Shown here piece by piece: positions 1 through 9,649 of a DNA stretch of 64,000 nucleotides. A program made the translations under genes and the position numbers. Source of the stretch: Gambelia wislizenii (taxonomy: Eukaryota > Chordata > Lepidosauria > Squamata > Crotaphytidae); contig JAUMIR010000004.1 of the NCBI GenBank assembly GCA_030847615.1, forward strand, positions 186,684,501 to 186,748,500. The letters are read 5' to 3'. The notes beneath the pieces were generated by a model. That model worked only from the letters and a program-made list of their open reading frames with translations, was not told the DNA's origin and ran no database searches. The first letter of the stretch is position 1, and every line of letters begins with the position of its first letter.

Positions 1-490
1 CCCCCTCCCTCCAATAATTCATAATTCAGCAATATTGGACATCCTCATGAGGTCTAGGTAGACCAGGGCAAACCAAAATGGGTTCAAGTGAAGGTCACCC
101 AGGACTTAACAAAGATGTATCTTGGAAATTCCCAACAAACATGCCCAAGATGGAATTAAGGAGAGCCCCTTAGTATCAGAGTCATCAAGGTGGAATGTGC
201 TAATCACCTCTTGGACACTTTGTCAGCGAGTCATGCTCCAAAACAAACTGTGACCAGAACACCTATTATCTCGCAAATCCCCACAAATGGCTTTCCTCAC
301 ACCTTTTCCCTCCCACAATAAGGAGGCCGGCATAAACCCATAAACCTTAACATCTCAGCCATTAGCAGCAATTAACAAAGTTATGATTTCCTGAGTTTAA
401 CTGTGGGAAACAAATCCATGCATTGTTTTACATTCAAAACACCCATTCAGGATATGAAATTAGATATAAATATTGTCAGGAGATGATAGG
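1..490 (+). mobile_element. LTR-like repeat family A, copy 1 (truncated)
   Basis: This segment aligns by eye with the family-A repeats near 3.8, 48.2, 56.8 and 59.5 kb. Shared blocks include a 'tatgtgctaat...cttgggcac...cagcaa' stretch (here 193-230) and an 'atatgaaat...gtataaata'-like TATA region (here about 451-470). The downstream R/U5 part seen in the 56.7-kb copy is missing, so this is a U3-only remnant. The left edge may lie outside the window. That the family is an LTR is inferred from the TATA plus AATAAA layout of the 56.7-kb copy. Confidence 0.5.
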
Positions 491-519
491 ACACTCATTT
501 CCCAGCAGAAGCCAAAAAA

Positions 520-660
520 CTATCTCAGCAGTCTCCCCCAGTGTGCTGATTGGCTGCCCAACAGAGCTTTGATTGGTTGGTCAGTTCCCTAAGCAGCCAG
601 TCAGCACACTGGAAATGGCAATATACCTAAGAGCAATATATAGATAGGGGGTTGCATCAG
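520..660 (+). repeat. Dispersed repeat family B with inverted CCAAT boxes
   Basis: A similar sequence occurs at 25.28-25.39 kb. Both contain a 'gctgattggctg' block, a central 'gattggttgg', then an inverted 'cagccaatcagcacac' block, followed by a TATA-like tail ('atatatagatag' here, 'attatataaagag' there). The paired CCAAT boxes and the TATA-like tail look like a promoter from an LTR or other element. The element type is not recognised. Confidence 0.4.
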
Positions 661-1278
661 CCAAAGGGTGGACTGGGGTGGGGGCTAAGGGAGAAGATGT
701 ACTATAGTTCTACCTGACAGAATGTCATAATACCTCTTTCTGATCCAAGGTTAAAGGTATAGGAGCCCCAGCCTGTATTCAACCTGGCAACCCTAACTAA
801 CATTTACTCAATAGTCAAAAAAAGTTGTTTGAAAGATTTATGGCCATTTGGGGGTTGAATGTACTAATTAAAAACCATTTAAAAGGAATGAAAAAAAGAA
901 CTCATTAGGAATGGATGATGCAACAAGTAATTCTATTTTAAAACAAGATAAACAACAGATTACTTGTTGCTTGTCACTAAACTCTGCCAAACAGCCCCCA
1001 GCTCAGTTCCCACTGAGCTATTTTTCAGTACAGGTTTCAGATGGCACTGCAAACAGGCAGGTAAAACTATTATGAATTTGCAGTATTTTAAAAAATGAAA
1101 GAAATTGGAACTATTCAATGGAATGCAATATAAAGAAGAGAGAATGCCTCGGGGTGTATAAAAATGGGTTTTGTTCAAAAAATAGAGTATCTGGAGACTT
1201 TCTCTCCCTTTTACATCTTTTAAAATAACTTGTTTTTAAAGTTATAGTAATAAATGCGCCATTTCTTATACCAGAAGA
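661..1278. other. Unassigned AT-rich DNA
   Basis: No coding region, RNA gene or recognisable repeat was seen. The short open frames here have no motif. Confidence 0.5.
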
Positions 1279-1314
1279 CAACACACACACATACACACAC
1301 ACACACACACACAC
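1279..1314. repeat. (CA)n microsatellite
   Basis: Alternating CA dinucleotides with one AT interruption near the start. Confidence 0.9.
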
Positions 1315-1735
1315 AGAGTTGATTCTTCTTCCACATTGGGGCTTGATTCTGTGGAGAATACAGTCTTAAAAATGCTATTCCCTTCTTCCCCAGTTTACCA
1401 AAATGAACAGAAGTATCAACAGGTTTTGATGCTACTCAATTAGAGAACTGGCACTGTATTGTTCACTATCCACTTATGATATCTCCTATTTCCATGTACT
1501 GAAGAGTTCAAGGCTCATGTTGGTTCATTTCCATCCTCTTAATTCAGAAAGAGTATGACTCAAAATCTACACAGCCATTTGCTAATTACATGCAGTTGTT
1601 GTGTGATTATCAAGTGAAGCTCGATTGCTTTCGCTAATGGATTTGCTGGTCTTTGGGTGCTTCAAAGAAACAATGGGAATTGGTCGCCCTAGAATATTTT
1701 GATGGTGAGGTAAAGGGAAAAATATGATACCGTAT

Positions 1736-1738
<3 letters not shown>

Positions 1739-1790
<52 letters not shown>
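1739..1790. repeat. (AG)n microsatellite
   Basis: 26 uninterrupted AG units. They create an artificial Arg-Glu reading frame that is not a gene. Confidence 0.97.
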
Positions 1791-1794
<4 letters not shown>

Positions 1795-2758
1795 TACTAG
1801 AATTATATTCCTCGCAAAAATAGAAGCCTATGTCCAGACTAGGATCCTGTCTCTACATATTTTATTTGATATTATGATTAAAATAAGCTTTAATTGGTTA
1901 AATAAATAGATCAATCAATTAATATTTAGTTGATTAATCTATTTGGGTAGTTTGAATTGTGAGGCTGATAGTTAAGAGCACACTTATTTATTTTAATTGA
2001 GGTCATTTTGGTTCCTCTGTATTACCATGATCAAGCTGCAAGCAAATAGGTTATTATAGGATATGGAGGTGCAGATTAGGCTGAAGACACAACCCTGAAG
2101 TCACCCTTTCTTATTATGTGGGGCAGGCATATTTCTATGTGTGGCATTTGTGGGGGGGGCAGGGAGTGCATGGAGCCAACCATTCTGTCTCCCTGCTTGA
2201 GGGAAAAGGGACCCTCCCCTTCACTCCTTTTCTATGAAGAGAGCTGTGAACTTGCATAATATCCTATGGTAAGGTCATATCAACAGACAATTGGGTAGGA
2301 AACCAAGAATTAGATGACTACCATACCATATTTTTGGTTTCATAAGAAAAAGAAAGCTCAGTAAACAGTGGACAAGGGAATTCCAAAAGGTGTAAAAAAA
2401 AAAATCAGAATACCTTTTGCTCTAACTCAGGCATTAACAGGTTGTATGGATTTTGCCTTCTCAAAAATTGCATTTTAATCTTGTATTATGACAATTAAAA
2501 AAAAATCAGGTTTAGAAACAAGAGTAAGATTACAGAGTAAGAGTTACAATGCAAGCATTTTGGCAGAGTAGTACTGAGAACAATATGCTTAACTTTCTTG
2601 TTGAAGTCTATGAGAAATATGTTGTAAATTATTTACCGCACAATAGACTTTCCTTAATAAACTCATAAAATTCTTAAGGAGCATGCATGAAAGCTTTCTT
2701 AATGGTAGTTTCACAACACAACTCTTCAGAGGGAGAAATGCATTGCACCTAAACATTA
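1791..2758. other. Unassigned AT-rich DNA
   Basis: No gene seen. Contains several A-runs and a G-run near 2152 and has no recognised element boundary. Confidence 0.5.
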
Positions 2759-2760
2759 TA

Positions 2761-3129
2761 CAGTCGTTCCTTCACATTCATTGGGGTTAGGTTCCCCAGA
2801 CCCCCGCGAATGTGAAAAATCCGTGAATAATTATTGCCCTCCCCCTCCCCCGCCAAAGCGACCATGGGGCCTCCGGATGCCCCATAGTTGCTTTCTCTGG
2901 ACTCCCCAGTCCCTTCCTAGGCCTTCACGGGGATTCAGGAGACCCTCCTGAGGCCCCGTGAAGGCCTCCCCAGCCCTCCCCCTCCCACCCAGGGCCTCCC
3001 CCCTCCATCCCCGGGCTTTCATGGGGCCTCTGGAGGCCCCGTGTCACGGTTTTAGGAGGGTGGGGGGGCCCAAAACCACAAATATTCAAAACCGTGAATG
3101 CTGAGTTCGCGAATGTGGAGGGGGAACTG
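2761..3129. mobile_element. Tigger/pogo-like MITE, GC-rich type, 369 bp
   Basis: Terminal inverted repeats start CAGTCGTTCCTTCACATTC on the left and end GAATGTGGAGGGGGAACTG on the right, with the TA dinucleotide duplicated outside (2759-2760 and 3130-3131). A TA target duplication and a CAGT(T/C)G... terminus are typical of the pogo/Tigger branch of Tc1/mariner. The interior is GC-rich with short palindromic 'ggcctcc/ggaggcc' blocks. No transposase is encoded, so movement would have needed an autonomous relative. Related copies lie at 8068-9647 and 18209-18900. Confidence 0.75.
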
Positions 3130-3394
3130 TAGTTTGAATTATTACAATGCATTCTATTTGGGGCTGCCTTTGAAAAGTGCTCTGAAACATCCATTAGCCA
3201 AAAGATTGGCTATAGTGCTATGGCATCTGGCAGCTCTCATGTCAGAGGGGCCATGGATATACTCTGGGATTTAGTGTGAACTTTAAAGGGGCTATCCAAG
3301 GTGCTGAACCCTACTCCCATTTAGCACTACTAACAGCTCTTAGAACATTCTCACTAAATCCCAGTGTGGGTTTAGCAGCCCAACTGCCTTGTGA

Positions 3395-3655
3395 CAACAG
3401 CTCCACTGTTTACCTATCTCTTTCTGTGTGCAATTCAAGGTGCTACTCATGGTCTATAAAATTTTGTCTGATGTGGGTTCAGGCTCTCTGAAGGACTATA
3501 TTCTCCTATATGAGCCTGTCATATTTTTGAAACACTTGCGAGGAAGCCCTTCTCTCTGTTCTGCCACCCTTTCCAGCACATTTAAGGGGATTGTGGGGGA
3601 GTGACTTCTCAGGGCTCTTAAATTCCCTTCCTAGGGAGGCAAGGTTGGTTCCCTT
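3395..3655 (+). pseudogene. L2-like LINE reverse transcriptase C-terminal scrap
   Basis: Joining frames by eye, the translation resembles the stretch after the RT domain in L2-type LINEs: a 'VQFKVLL.VYK' block, then 'SLKDYI..YEP'. Frameshifts and stops break it within about 80 codons. No 3' end repeat is evident, because a 5S-derived fragment follows directly. The assignment is from remembered family appearance and is tentative. It could belong to another CR1-group LINE. Confidence 0.4.
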
Positions 3656-3667
3656 TGCTCTTCCATT

Positions 3668-3770
3668 GGAAAAAGGAGTCAGCCCTGGTTAGTACTTGGA
3701 TGGGAAACCACCAACGAATACCAGGTGCTGTAGGCAGGATTTCAGAGGAAAGTGTTAGCATGCCTTAGTA
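3668..3770 (+). repeat. 5S-rRNA-derived SINE fragment
   Basis: Positions about 3672-3735 match the 3' half of vertebrate 5S rRNA: 'GGTTAGTACTTGGATGGG' followed by 'ATACCAGGTGCTGTAGGC'. The 5' half of 5S, including the A-box, is missing, so this is not a functional 5S gene. The sequence after it does not match 5S flanks. The separate fragment at 4986-5072 looks like the 3' part of the same SINE type. Confidence 0.7.
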
Positions 3771-3775
3771 CCCCT

Positions 3776-4206
3776 TCCCCACAATATCTCATAACCGGAA
3801 ATATTCTACACTTCCGGGGTTAGGTTGGCTGGAGTGAACCAAAAAGGTCAGGTGGAGGCCACAATGACCTGGGATGTGTCATAGAAATATTTTGGAAAAC
3901 AAGCCCATATTAGGATTATGCAGAAGCCCCTCAGTAAACATAGTCATTAAGGAGGTATGTGCTAATCCTTTCTTGGGCACCTCAGCAATGAGTCATTCAA
4001 CCAAACAATTAAGTGACCATTCCCAAGTCTACTCCTAAGGAAATCTCACCTCATACCCGCTCCTGTCTAGCATTGCAAGGTTGTTGTAAACCCACCAGTT
4101 CCTATCTCCCAGCCATTAATACAATCAGTTGAGTTTCAGTTCCCTTTGTCTAACTGGTGGGAAAGCCATCCAGGTTTTGTCATAACCAGAGTAACCCTTC
4201 AGCAAA
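3776..4206 (+). mobile_element. LTR-like repeat family A, copy 2, left part
   Basis: Aligns with the left half of the 56.73-57.54 kb copy, sharing 'gacctgggatgtgtc', 'aaggaggtatgtgctaat' and 'gggcacctcagcaatga'. The match stops at about 4205 where Penelope sequence starts and resumes near 4797. The stretch corresponding to about 57095-57375 of the other copy (TATA, transcription start and poly(A)-signal region) is absent, so the insertion came with a loss of roughly 280 bp. Confidence 0.65.
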
Positions 4207-4796
4207 GGACAAAAGAGACCTCTCATAGCTGCAGGAGTGTCTCTCATGTTCCTTGATTTGTGTTTGCACACTGCATTTAGTGGTCCCTATGTAAACCTGC
4301 CCACAGCTGCATGGTATGCAGTAAACTCCTGCAGCTATGAGAGGTCTCTTTTGTCCTTTGCTGAGCGTAGCATTTCTTGGATTTTCTTGGTTGGTCTCAT
4401 CAGTTTCCCTATTCTGTCTGTGACTCTTTTGATGTATGGTGAAAATACTTTCCCTTTGGGTGGCTGTTTTTCTTCTTCGCTCCTGTGGTGTTTTCTGGGT
4501 CTGACTGCTCTAGTGATGTCTGATCAGGAGTAACTATTAGCCTGTAGGGCCCAGTTTAGGTGCCTCAGTTCGTCTTCCAGGTAGTGGGGTTCGCAGATCC
4601 TTTTTGCGCTGTCTACCAATGTTTTTATTGTTATTCTTTTTTGTCCTGGGTGATGATTGGAGTTCTTATGTAGTGGGTTTTCTGTATACCATGTGGCCTA
4701 ACTATTCCAGAACACAGCCTCACAGCCCGGAAAAAAACAAGGAAAATCTATGGATGCCAGCCGTGAAAGCCTTTGATTTCACAAAAATATTTCTAT
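4200..4796 (-). mobile_element. Penelope-like fragment, rearranged, inside the LTR
   Basis: Positions 4239-4698 read on the minus strand match the linker and GIY-YIG start of the Penelope ORF at 30.2-30.6 kb. For example, 'GAGCGTAGCATTTCTTGG' at 4363 is the reverse complement of 30470-30485 and neighbours. About 37 bp at 4201-4237 is the inverted copy of 4329-4367, and the tail at 4699-4796 is the Penelope terminal repeat in plus orientation ('CCAGAACACAGCCTCACAG', then the 'aaaatctatggatgcc' end). Mixed orientations of this kind are common in 5'-truncated Penelope insertions. There is no open reading frame. Confidence 0.75.
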
Positions 4797-4985
4797 TTCT
4801 ATTCTATTTCACTGTACAGCTGGAGTGTTCTCTACAGTTTGTACTGGTATACATAGGTGAAAAGATCCCCACAGTTACTCTCCTCTCTTAGGCATTCGTT
4901 TGAGCTAATAATTTCCTCAAATAATAATAGAGATTTTGGGCTCATGGGTGGGTCCTGGAGCACCCCCACACCTCTTAGGGTAAAA
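4797..4985 (+). mobile_element. LTR-like repeat family A, copy 2, right part
   Basis: Resumes the match to the 57.37-57.55 kb copy: 'ctctacagtt.gtactgg', then 'ataggtgaaaagatcccc', then 'gtttgagctaataat'. It forms one LTR with 3776-4206, split by the Penelope fragment. Confidence 0.65.
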
Positions 4986-5072
4986 GAGGAACTGGCAAGC
5001 ATCTCTGAGTATCCCTTGCCTAAGAAAACCCTATGAAATTCATGGGGTCATGGGGTGAACAGGCGGCTTCAT
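4986..5072 (+). repeat. SINE 3' tail fragment
   Basis: Contains 'gaggaactggcaag' and 'aaaccctatgaaattcatgg', the 3' portion of the 5S-derived SINE type whose 5S part is at 3668-3770. The 'attcatggggtca' stretch also occurs at the 3' end of the RTE-like LINE (23583-23600), which fits a SINE that borrows a LINE tail. Confidence 0.55.
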
Positions 5073-5480
5073 AGAATCATAGAATTGCAGAGTTGGAAGA
5101 GACCACGAGGGCCATCCACTCTTACTGTCAAAAAGTTCCTCCTAATGTTGAGCTGGAATCTCTGTTCCTGGAGCTTGCATCCATTGCTCCATGTTCTAGT
5201 CTCTGGAGCAGCAGAAAACAAACTTGCTCCATCTTCAATATTGCCCCTTAACCATCTTTTTTCCAGGCTAAACATACCCAGCTCCCTAAGTCTGTCCTCA
5301 TAAAGCATGGTTTCCAGACCTTTCACCATTTTAGTCGCCCTTCTCTGGGCACGCTCCAATTTCTCAATATCCTTTTTGAATTGTGGTGCCCAGTATTCTA
5401 GGTGAGGTCTGACCAAGGCAGAATAGAGCAGCACTATTACACACACAAAAAAAGCTTTTGAGGACTGACGATTCATAAGG
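5069..5480 (-). pseudogene. CR1 LINE C-terminus and 3' end
   Basis: The minus-strand frame (about 135 codons) contains the CR1 block 'LERAQRRATKMVKGLE' and 'DRLRELGMFSLEKRWLRG', followed by 'FQLNIRRNFLTVR'. These lie downstream of the RT domain in CR1 ORF2. The 3' end at 5069-5110 is the CR1 terminal sequence (minus-strand 'tctatgattctatgaag'). The upstream RT and endonuclease are absent, as usual for 5'-truncated CR1. The frame drifts near its end, so it is a relic. Confidence 0.85.
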
Positions 5481-5601
5481 AAAGGGTTCTTAATAATTCT
5501 CTGTACTTTATTTCTGGCCTTTTTATGTTTTAAATTGTGTTATAGCTCTATAGCTAAGTGGACTACATTTTAACAGTAACTTTTAAATGTTTTTACTTAT
5601 A

Positions 5602-5826
5602 CAGTTGTCCCTCCGTATCCACGGATTTGGTATCCACGGATTTAAGTATTCACGGCTTGAAAATATTCTTTTAAAAAATGCAAAAAGCAAACCTTGATTT
5701 TGCCATCTTATATAATGGACACCATTTTGCTATGCCATTGCATATAATGGGACTTGAGTATTCATGGATTTTGGTATCCACGGCGGGTCCTGGAACTAAA
5801 TTCCAGAGAATATGAAGAGAAAACTG
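5602..5826. mobile_element. Tigger/pogo-like MITE, 225 bp
   Basis: Starts CAGTTGTCCCTCCGTATCC and ends with the inverse 'aagagaaaactg', with TA on both sides (5600-5601, 5827-5828). The interior 'ggatttggtatccacgg...cttgaaaatattc' recurs at 12797 and 26990 and resembles MER2/Tigger-derived MITEs. No coding capacity. Confidence 0.8.
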
Positions 5827-5828
5827 TA

Positions 5829-6123
5829 GTGTTCAAAATAGAAAGTGGCCTAATGGTTTGGTTTGGTATGATAAGCCAAGGGAGGTAGGAATGGATAGGG
5901 GATAAATTATTAACAGGCACAATTTCTGATGTTGTATAACAGGAATGGACAACTTTCTAGGGTGTGGGGGCCACACATGTGCCTCCCAAACCTCAAAGAG
6001 CCACATCTTTCCATGCCCAGTAGCCATTTTTTTTCTTAAAGAAAGATTCCTTACACTCTCTAGGGGCTATGCGGGACAGTTTTACTATGCTCACTCCAGT
6101 GTGATATAGGAGCCCCCCCTGCA
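5829..6123. other. Unassigned, with a possible hAT-like MITE scrap
   Basis: The 5948-6030 part ('caggaatggacaactttc...gggggccac') resembles the reverse complement of 45905-45990 and may be a hAT-type MITE. The boundaries are not clear. Confidence 0.3.
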
Positions 6124-6138
6124 AATATACATACATAC

Positions 6139-6169
<31 letters not shown>

Positions 6170-6170
6170 T
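6124..6170. repeat. Compound (CATA)n/(TA)n/(CA)n microsatellite
   Basis: Simple repeat visible directly. Confidence 0.9.
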
Positions 6171-6309
6171 TCAGAAGTGGCCAGAAATCTTTTCTAGGTG
6201 AAATACCCCACTCCTGGACCTAAAACAGCTCAGGGTGGCAAAAGTATACAGCAGAATCCTCCCCTCCCCCAGAACAAGGACCTTCTGCAATTTACATTAT
6301 TAAACTGAA

Positions 6310-6310
6310 G

Positions 6311-6346
<36 letters not shown>
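6310..6346. repeat. (CTTT)n microsatellite
   Basis: Nine tandem CTTT units followed by 'atcccacctttctcc', a stretch like the tail of many reptile SINEs read in reverse. Confidence 0.9.
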
Positions 6347-7701
6347 ATCCCACCTTTCTCCTAGCATGGGATCCAAGATGGCACACAGGATCCAAAATGG
6401 CACATGGAATACATGTCTCTTGCATTTATAGGAGTGGTAGCAACCCACACTGGACCCCATGCAGGCTGCATATAGTGCCAATGGTCACATTTTACCCATG
6501 GAGCTTGAACCAAGATCAAACAGCCTTAACTTTAAACCAACAGCTTTTTAAATAACTGAATGTAGACATTATTTTGGACTATCTCATATAGTGTTACAAT
6601 AACCCTGTGACAGTATTATTTCCAGAGAGTAGACAAAGGTTCTATAGTCCAACTACTGTGGTTTTGTAATGTAGCCATTAAAAAGAATGTAATACAGAGC
6701 ATACAAAGCCCAATCCAGATCTGAGGCCACAGCTTTGTTGAGGGAAGTTTAACCCTTCCCTCTTCTGCCATATATCTGACAAAAATCACACATAATAATC
6801 TATTTACCAAATGAAATGGGATCTATAGTATCAAAGATCTTGCATATCTTGCAAACATTTTGTGTCCTGATGGTTGACACCCCCCCCCCAAAAAAAGTAT
6901 CATCACAATACTGATTTTGGAATTTTTCATACCTCTACTACAGCTATCTCTGCTTTTTATTTGTGCATACAGTTCATCACTTGGTCACTTGGTAATGACC
7001 ATGTATATGTTCATGCTACCTCTTTAAACTCAAACTATTTAAGATCTAATAGTCTGTCAAAGGAAGAGACTGAAGTTCTCTGGAGCATGGCTTTTGCCTG
7101 CCAAATCACAACATATAGCCAAAAGTGAAGAACATTTCCTCACAGTAAATGAAACCCATTAAATGAGCATTTTTTCTACCATCTCCTCTTTCATTTGGGA
7201 TGCATCTGGTGCCATGAATTAATTAGAAGATCTATATTTATTCCTAGACCTTCATCATTTTACCCAGTTCAGTGATTTAGATAGAGTGTTATGCGACACC
7301 AATTTAGTCCCTGGAAGGGTTCATTTGTGACAGACATGGAGAGAATTCATTTGAGCAAATGAACTCACAGCTGAAAGTAAAATGAGGTATAAATGGTCCA
7401 GACTCTTCCCCTCCACCTCCACACACTTAGTAAGGATGGACAAAAGGAACAGTCCTGGCCCTGAATTACATGTGGCAAAACCGGTGTTTTTGCAAATATT
7501 ACCTTTAAAGCCAGACTTTCCACAATTAGATTGACACTGTAGTGCAGCCTGAGTTCATCAAAAGGGATACAGATTTATGTTGCTTGGCAAACTGCTACCC
7601 TCAACTCACATATGTAATATGGTCTAATCTCTAATTTAATGTAGGTGGGAAGATCCAAGAGGGAGAAAAACGGCAGAAGAGGAAATTAAATGGTGTGTGT
7701 G

Positions 7702-7752
<51 letters not shown>

Positions 7753-8065
7753 CATTTGGAGAATCACAGGGTGAAGGCTACCAGAAGCTAAAAATGGGAC
7801 CACTGAGAAAGAAGAGGGAGGTATGAATGTGTTTGAGAGAAGCTCAAGGTTTGCAGAAATACTAAAAATAAATGAAACGCAATAAGGCATTAAAAAAAAA
7901 AAAACTAACTACCCTAACTTAGCACACTCACTAGCCACAAAATACTGAATGACAATTTGAAAAGTAAAATGGGAAACTGGCTGGTGGTTGTGAAAGAATG
8001 ATGTATTCCACAGGAAAGCATGATGGACATGGGAGCATTCCTGTTAAGAGGTGAGGAGCATACAG
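6347..8065. other. Unassigned DNA with a (TG)n tract
   Basis: No gene or element boundary recognised. Holds a compound (TG)n/(TA)n microsatellite at 7693-7748 and a C8 run near 6882. Confidence 0.5.
7693..7748. repeat. (TG)n/(TA)n microsatellite
   Basis: TG tract interrupted by a short TA run, then at least 20 TG units. Confidence 0.95.
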
Positions 8066-8067
8066 TA

Positions 8068-9647
8068 CAGTTCCCCCTCCACATTCGTGGCTTTCACTCT
8101 CACAGTTTTGATTATTCGCAGTTTGCTCAGCAAGCACCCCATTTAAATCTGCTTCTCATCCTCCCACGCAAGGGAGAGGAGCCAATTTAAATGGGGTGCT
8201 TGCTGAGCAAGCCAGGTGCTCAACTTTCCACTCTCCTGGGGCTTGGCTCCATTTGGGGTGGAGAGCCAAACCCTGGGAGAGTGGGGAGTTGGCGGAAAGG
8301 CGCATTTAACCCCCCTGCCCTTCCCAAAGCCGCGATTGAGCTTTCCAAGCCTTGTCGCAGCTTTGGGAGGGTGGGTGGTGGCTAAAAAGCCTCTCCGTCA
8401 TGCTCCCTCCACCCCTCCCAACCTTCCTGAAGCGGCTATGGGGCTCTCAATCCCCAGAGTCCCCTCGGGAAGGCCAGGGAGAGGCCGGACACCCACCTTC
8501 CCACCACCGTCCCCAGCCTTCCTGAGGCAGCTCCGGGGTTTCAAAGCGCGGAGTCCCCTTGGGAAGGCCAGGGAGAGGCCGGCCGCACACCCTCCCACCC
8601 TCCTGGTATGGTCCCCAGACTTCCCGAGGCGGCTCTGAGGCTTCAAAGCCCCGAGCTCCCTCAGGAAGGCCGGGGAGAGGCAGCCACCCACCCTCCCGCC
8701 GCTGTCCCCAGACTTCCTGAGGCGGCTCTGGCAATTCAAAGCCCTGGAGCTCCCTCAGGAAGGCCAGGGGGAGGCCAGCCACCCACCCTCCCGCTGCTGT
8801 CCCCAGCCTTCCTGAGCTGGCTCCAAGGCTTCAAAGCCCCAGAGCTCTCTCGGGAAGGCCGGGGAGAGGCTGGCAAACCTCCCGCCACCATCCCCGGCCT
8901 TCCCGAAGTGGCTCCGGTGCTTCAAAGCCCCGGAGCTCCCTCAGGAAGACCAGGGAGAGGCTGGCTACCCACCCTCCCGCCTCCATCCCTGGCCTTCCTG
9001 AGGTGGCTCCGGGGTATCAAAGCCCCGGAGCCCCCTTGGGAAGGCCAGGGAGAGGCCGGCCACTCTCCCTCCTGCCCTCCCACCACCGTCCCTGGCCTTC
9101 TTGAGGTGGCTCTAGGGTTTCAAAGCCCCAAAGCCCCCTCAGGAAGGCCGGGGAGAGGCTGGCCACCCACCCTCCTGCTGCCATCCCCAGTTTTCCTGAG
9201 GCAGCTCTGGTGCTTCAAAGCCCTGGAGCTCCCTTGGGAAGGCTGGGGATAGGCCAGCCCACCCACCCTCCCGCTGCCGTTCCCGGCCTTCCCGATGCAG
9301 CTCTGGGGCGTCAAAGCCCCATACTCACCTCAGGAAGGCCGGGGGGAGGCTGGCCATTCTCCCAGCCGCGGCCATCCCGACCTTCCCGAAGTGGGTATGG
9401 GGCTCGAGAGCCTCATAGCCACTTCGGGAAGCAAGGCAGGAGGCAGGGGGGTGCCAGCCAGGCAGGCGGGAGGCTTTTTAGCCACTCCTGTGCTTCCCCA
9501 AGTGGTGATGGGACTCGAAAAGCCCCGTCACCACTTTGGAAGGGCAGGGGGGTGCAGGCGGGCGGTGGGAGGCCTTTTTTATTCGTGTTTTTTCACATTT
9601 GCAGGGGTCTCAAGACCCTAACCCCCACGAATGTGGAGGGACAACTG
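8068..9647. mobile_element. Tigger/pogo-like element with expanded GC-rich core, 1.58 kb
   Basis: The left terminus CAGTTCCCCCTCCACATTCG and the right terminus ...GAATGTGGAGGGACAACTG form inverted repeats flanked by TA (8066-8067, 9648-9649). The left interior ('gattattcgcagtttgctc') is repeated inverted at the right end of the 18209-18900 element, so the two are the same family in opposite orientation. The core is a ~96-bp-period minisatellite and explains the length difference. All open frames here are repeat artefacts: they run on both strands and show the same Pro/Gly/Arg-rich periodic pattern. Confidence 0.75.
8400..9560. repeat. ~96-bp-period GC-rich minisatellite, about 12 units
   Basis: The landmark 'ggctc(c/t)ggggcttcaaagcccc' recurs near 8432, 8528, 8628, 8720, 8817, 8908, 9005, 9105, 9200, 9297, 9395 and 9500. 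Each unit carries 'cctcaggaaggcc' and its inverse 'ggccttcctgagg', so each unit can fold on itself. The same unit is present only about three times in the 18.2-18.9 kb element. Confidence 0.8.
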
Positions 9648-9649
9648 TA

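Noticed and set aside
1724..1909. Arg-Glu repeat protein
   Set aside because: An (AG)n microsatellite in frame; no coding evidence.
3668..3735. 5S rRNA gene
   Set aside because: Only the 3' half is present and the promoter part of 5S is missing; it fits a SINE-derived fragment.
8400..9560. CRISPR-like regular spacing of repeats
   Set aside because: The units are contiguous and diverged, with no unique spacers, and the sequence is eukaryotic.
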